Part shown: positions 61,776-64,000 of the stretch, piece after piece
Layout: the number at the start of each line of letters is the position of its first letter
How positions within the stretch are numbered: the stretch's first letter is position 1
DNA from: Oscillospiraceae bacterium
Lineage (GTDB): Bacteria; Bacillota; Clostridia; Oscillospirales; Ruminococcaceae
Reading direction: 5' to 3'
Assembly (NCBI GenBank): GCA_009784825.1
Contig: WQXO01000001.1
Coordinates: 65,599 to 129,598, forward strand
Length of the DNA: 64,000 nt
The notes under the pieces: model-generated
The model's input: only the letters and a program-made list of their open reading frames with translations
Database searches by the model: none
Told to the model about the DNA's origin: nothing
Program-made: the position numbers and the translations under genes

Positions 61776-63131
61776 TCAAAAATTCAAGTTTTCTAAATCT
61801 TTCATGTTCATGCCCTTCGGCAACCTTGGGAAACCTTTTTTACCGCCTTTTTTCATCATCTTCATCATCTTTTGCATTTGTTCAAGCTGTTTCATTAATA
61901 TATTAACATCTTCCACCTTTGTGCCGCTCCCTGCCGCAATTCTGCGTTTCCGCTTAGCGTCGATTAAAGACGGACGTTCCCGCTCTTTCTTGGTCATAGA
62001 CTCGATAATCGCCTTAGCTCTTGTAAGCACCCGCTCGTCTATGTCCTCTTCCTTGACTTTACCGCTCAGCCCCGGCATCATCCCGATAATTGAACTAATG
62101 TTCCCCATTTTTTCAATCTGCTTATACTGTGTGTACATGTCGTTGAAATCGAACCTGTTCTCCTGCATTTTTTTAAGCAGCTTTTCCTGTTCCTTTTCAT
62201 CGAAGCTGTTCTTGGCTTTTTCGATTAAGCTGAGGACATCGCCCATTCCGAGAATTCTCGAAGCCATTCTGTCGGGGTGAAACGGTTCAAGGTCATCAAT
62301 TTTTTCCCCCACCCCTGCAAACTTGATTTTCTTTCCGGTGACACCTAAAACCGATAACGCCGCACCACCTCTCGTGTCACCGTCTAACTTAGTCAGGATT
62401 ACCCCCGATAACTCAATCCGCTCATTAAATGTCTTCGCCGCATTAACAGCGTCCTGCCCGGTCATGGAATCTATAACCAACAATATTTCATTAGGCGAGG
62501 TTGTCTGTTTAATCTGCTCTAACTCGTTCATCAATTCATCGTCAATATGAAGTCGCCCTGCCGTATCAACGATTACTACGTCAAATCCGTTGTCTTTTGC
62601 ATGTTTAATGCTTTCCTCGGCGATTTTAACGGGATTGCCCTGCCCCATCTCGAATACTTTTGCACCCGCTTTTTCACCGACTATTTTCAACTGCTCAATT
62701 GCGGCGGGGCGGTATACATCACACGCCACAAGGAGGGGTCTGCGGTTCATACCCTTGAGATGCTTTGCTAATTTCGCACAGTGGGTAGTCTTACCTGCAC
62801 CCTGCAACCCGCACATCATAATAACACATGGCGGCTTGGCAGGAAACTCTATCCACGAATTACTCTCGCCTAATAATTTAATCATCTCGTCATGAACAAT
62901 ATCAATGACCTGCTGACCCGGTGTAAGGCTTTCCATAACTTGTGAGCCGATTGCCCGCTCGGTCACTTTCGCCACAAAGTTCTTGGTTATTTTAAAGTTA
63001 ACGTCAGCTTCAAGGAGTGCGGTTTTCACCTCCCGCATAGCCTCTTTAACGTCTTTCTCGCTTAACTTACCCTTGCCCTTGAGTGTTTTGAACACCCGCC
63101 CTAATTTATCTGACAGTCCCTCAAAAGCCAT
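61776..63131 (-). CDS. ffh: signal recognition particle protein Ffh
   Basis: Binds signal peptides and the SRP RNA to direct proteins to the membrane. 451 residues: N domain, GTPase with GLQGAGKTTHCAKLA near 107, DTAGRLHID near 188, TKLDGDTRGGAALS near 245, and the Met-rich M domain at 300-440. It follows ylxM (2-nt spacing). A short conserved acidic/basic tail ends in LENLNF. Confidence 0.97.
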   Translation of the reverse strand: MAFEGLSDKLGRVFKTLKGKGKLSEKDVKEAMREVKTALLEADVNFKITKNFVAKVTERAIGSQVMESLTPGQQVIDIVHDEMIKLLGESNSWIEFPAKPPCVIMMCGLQGAGKTTHCAKLAKHLKGMNRRPLLVACDVYRPAAIEQLKIVGEKAGAKVFEMGQGNPVKIAEESIKHAKDNGFDVVIVDTAGRLHIDDELMNELEQIKQTTSPNEILLVIDSMTGQDAVNAAKTFNERIELSGVILTKLDGDTRGGAALSVLGVTGKKIKFAGVGEKIDDLEPFHPDRMASRILGMGDVLSLIEKAKNSFDEKEQEKLLKKMQENRFDFNDMYTQYKQIEKMGNISSIIGMMPGLSGKVKEEDIDERVLTRAKAIIESMTKKERERPSLIDAKRKRRIAAGSGTKVEDVNILMKQLEQMQKMMKMMKKGGKKGFPRLPKGMNMKDLENLNF

Positions 63132-63133
63132 AA

Positions 63134-63475
63134 TTATATTTTTCCTTTTATCTCAACCATAGTTTCGTCTATCTGTGCAAGAACTGCTCTGTTCGTCATT
63201 TCTGACTGCAAAATCAATCCCTCTAATTTATCAATATCGTCTTGCAAATCCCGAAACTTCCGAATAAGCCCTAACTTTGTTTCAAGCTCGAACAGCTTTT
63301 TTTCCGCCTTGTGGATACAATTAAGGACGCCCTGCCGTGTAATTCCTGTTTCCTGTGATATTTCACCCAAGGAAAAATCGTCCCCATAATACAGCTCAAG
63401 AGTGACACGCTGGCGGTCGGTCAAAAGAGCTCCATAAACATCTAAAAGAATATTAACGCCCAAATTTTTCGCCAT
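63134..63475 (-). CDS. ylxM: YlxM helix-turn-helix protein, SRP partner
   Basis: 113 residues with a sigma-70 region-4-like HTH (YYGDDFSLGEISQETGITRQGVLNCIHKAEKKL). YlxM always precedes ffh and stimulates SRP in Firmicutes. It is the first gene of the unit, driven by the promoter at 63521-63549. Confidence 0.94.
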   Translation of the reverse strand: MAKNLGVNILLDVYGALLTDRQRVTLELYYGDDFSLGEISQETGITRQGVLNCIHKAEKKLFELETKLGLIRKFRDLQDDIDKLEGLILQSEMTNRAVLAQIDETMVEIKGKI

Positions 63476-63520
63476 AATAAACCACCTCTGTCAACTCAAA
63501 TGGATTTACATATTGGGATA

Positions 63521-63549
63521 ATTATACTCAAAAATCGCATGCTTGTCAA
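63521..63549 (-). promoter_or_regulatory. promoter of the ylxM-ffh-rpsP-khpA unit
   Basis: Minus strand: TTGACA (63544-63549), 17 bp, TATAAT (63521-63526), both perfect. The -35 lies in an inverted-repeat arm. Confidence 0.9.
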
Positions 63550-63594
63550 GTGTTTTTATAAAAATTTTTACAAAAATGCGTAAAACACTTGACA
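63544..63594. repeat. perfect 13-bp inverted repeat linking two divergent promoters
   Basis: TGTCAAGTGTTTT (63544-63556) and AAAACACTTGACA (63582-63594) are exact complements, 25 nt apart, and contain the -35 boxes of both promoters. See also 50742-50784. Confidence 0.88.
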
Positions 63595-63618
63595 TAAATC
63601 TCATATATGTTGTATAAT
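63589..63618 (+). promoter_or_regulatory. promoter of the zinc-ribbon membrane protein
   Basis: TTGACA (63589-63594), 18 bp, TATAAT (63613-63618), 48 nt before the gene at 63667, which has AAGGAAGG. Confidence 0.88.
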
Positions 63619-63666
63619 CATTCCATATAAGACAAGGCTATTATAATAATAAGGAAGGTTTTTAAC

Positions 63667-64000
63667 ATGGGAACTTGTACAAAATGCGGAGCACAAATCG
63701 CTGAAGGGCAGACACTGTGTGCAGCGTGTGCGTCGGCAGCACCGGTCAATGAAAGCGACATAACTCATCTGTTTGATGCGGCAGAAATTGAGGCGAACAA
63801 AACTAATGCGATATTATGTTACCTATTATGGTACATAGGCACAATAATCGTTATGTGTGGTTCGTCAAAGGAATCGAAGCTTGCTAAGTTCTATGCTAAC
63901 TATGGTTTAATTCTCGGCTTGGCGTATGTTATTTTATTCTGGACGGGTGTTGTTCCTATAGTTGTAACAGTATTTATGATTCTTGGAATCGTGGATGCGG
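63667..64000 (+). CDS. zinc-ribbon membrane protein, partial (3' end cut off)
   Basis: The first 111 codons are present. A zinc ribbon is at 4-21 (Cys-4, Cys-7, Cys-18, Cys-21), a linker follows to about 45, then at least two hydrophobic segments near 48-63 and 80-108. This is a common plan (zinc ribbon plus DUF4870-like membrane part) of unknown role. It is driven by a strong promoter divergent from ylxM. The rest lies beyond base 64000. Confidence 0.82.
   Translation, partial: MGTCTKCGAQIAEGQTLCAACASAAPVNESDITHLFDAAEIEANKTNAILCYLLWYIGTIIVMCGSSKESKLAKFYANYGLILGLAYVILFWTGVVPIVVTVFMILGIVDA

Overview
The window looks like the replication-origin neighbourhood of a Gram-positive, low-to-moderate-GC anaerobe of the class Clostridia, probably an uncultured gut Oscillospirales/Ruminococcaceae-type organism. 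The taxonomy is inference. It rests on the gyrB-remB-recF-rlbA-dnaN-dnaA cluster, an IspH-ribosomal protein S1 fusion, GGGtGRT and CD1871A-type families, many small lipoproteins and strong A/T-rich sigma-A-type promoters. No rRNA, tRNA, CRISPR array, transposase or prophage was recognised.

Bases 1-19.7 kb are all on the minus strand and tightly packed. Reading away from the origin: dnaA, dnaN, rlbA, recF, remB, then from a promoter before gyrB one nearly gapless run of gyrB, two small membrane proteins, serS, an ABC exporter (ATPase and permease), a small membrane protein, a DUF4097-like protein, a CsbB-like glycosyltransferase with a YfhO-like membrane enzyme, type III pantothenate kinase (coaX), a PanT-like ECF S component and mfd, which runs off the left edge. 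gyrA lies on the other side of dnaA, divergently transcribed, and is followed by alaS. The divergent dnaA/gyrA point, the AT-rich dnaN-dnaA spacer and a 16-bp parS-like palindrome at 35.9 kb all suggest that the origin lies here.

Bases 25-36 kb hold mixed-strand housekeeping and accessory genes: superoxide dismutase, a shortened folC behind a promoter that should give a leaderless message, a class II aldolase, a methyltransferase with YjbQ, an uncharacterised NifU-like/GGGtGRT pair, a cmk-plsC-HD-SLOG operon, rnhA, and the polyamine pair speE-speB, then leuS. From 38 to 41 kb there is a pair of paralogous lipoproteins bounded by an exact 34-bp direct repeat of the leuS 3' end, followed by a membrane redox trio (TlpA-like lipoprotein, CXXC mini-protein, polytopic 4Fe-4S protein). 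From 41 to 47 kb come an ECF sigma factor with its membrane partner, a 56-residue protein behind an operator-like repeat, a MacAB-like exporter whose ATPase is encoded on the opposite strand to its adaptor and permease, a phosphopantetheinyl transferase, a CPBP protease homologue and a deacetylase lipoprotein.

Bases 47-64 kb hold the ispH-rpsA fusion with a TrpB-like enzyme, a diguanylate cyclase, a HigB/RelE-type toxin with an unusually short partner, a heterodimeric ABC exporter, two lipoproteins, a decayed secreted-protein gene, a second deacetylase, a bactofilin and the ylxM-ffh-rpsP-khpA operon, then the start of a zinc-ribbon membrane protein.

The most unusual sequence-level signals are heptameric ATTGACA-type repeats at four loci (two inside mfd and alaS reading frames), the 34-bp leuS-end duplication, the parS-like site, two back-to-back promoter pairs whose -35 boxes lie in inverted repeats, the leaderless folC, and a 16-bp hairpin that carries the sod ribosome binding site. 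All identifications come from reading motifs and layout by eye; no database search was run.
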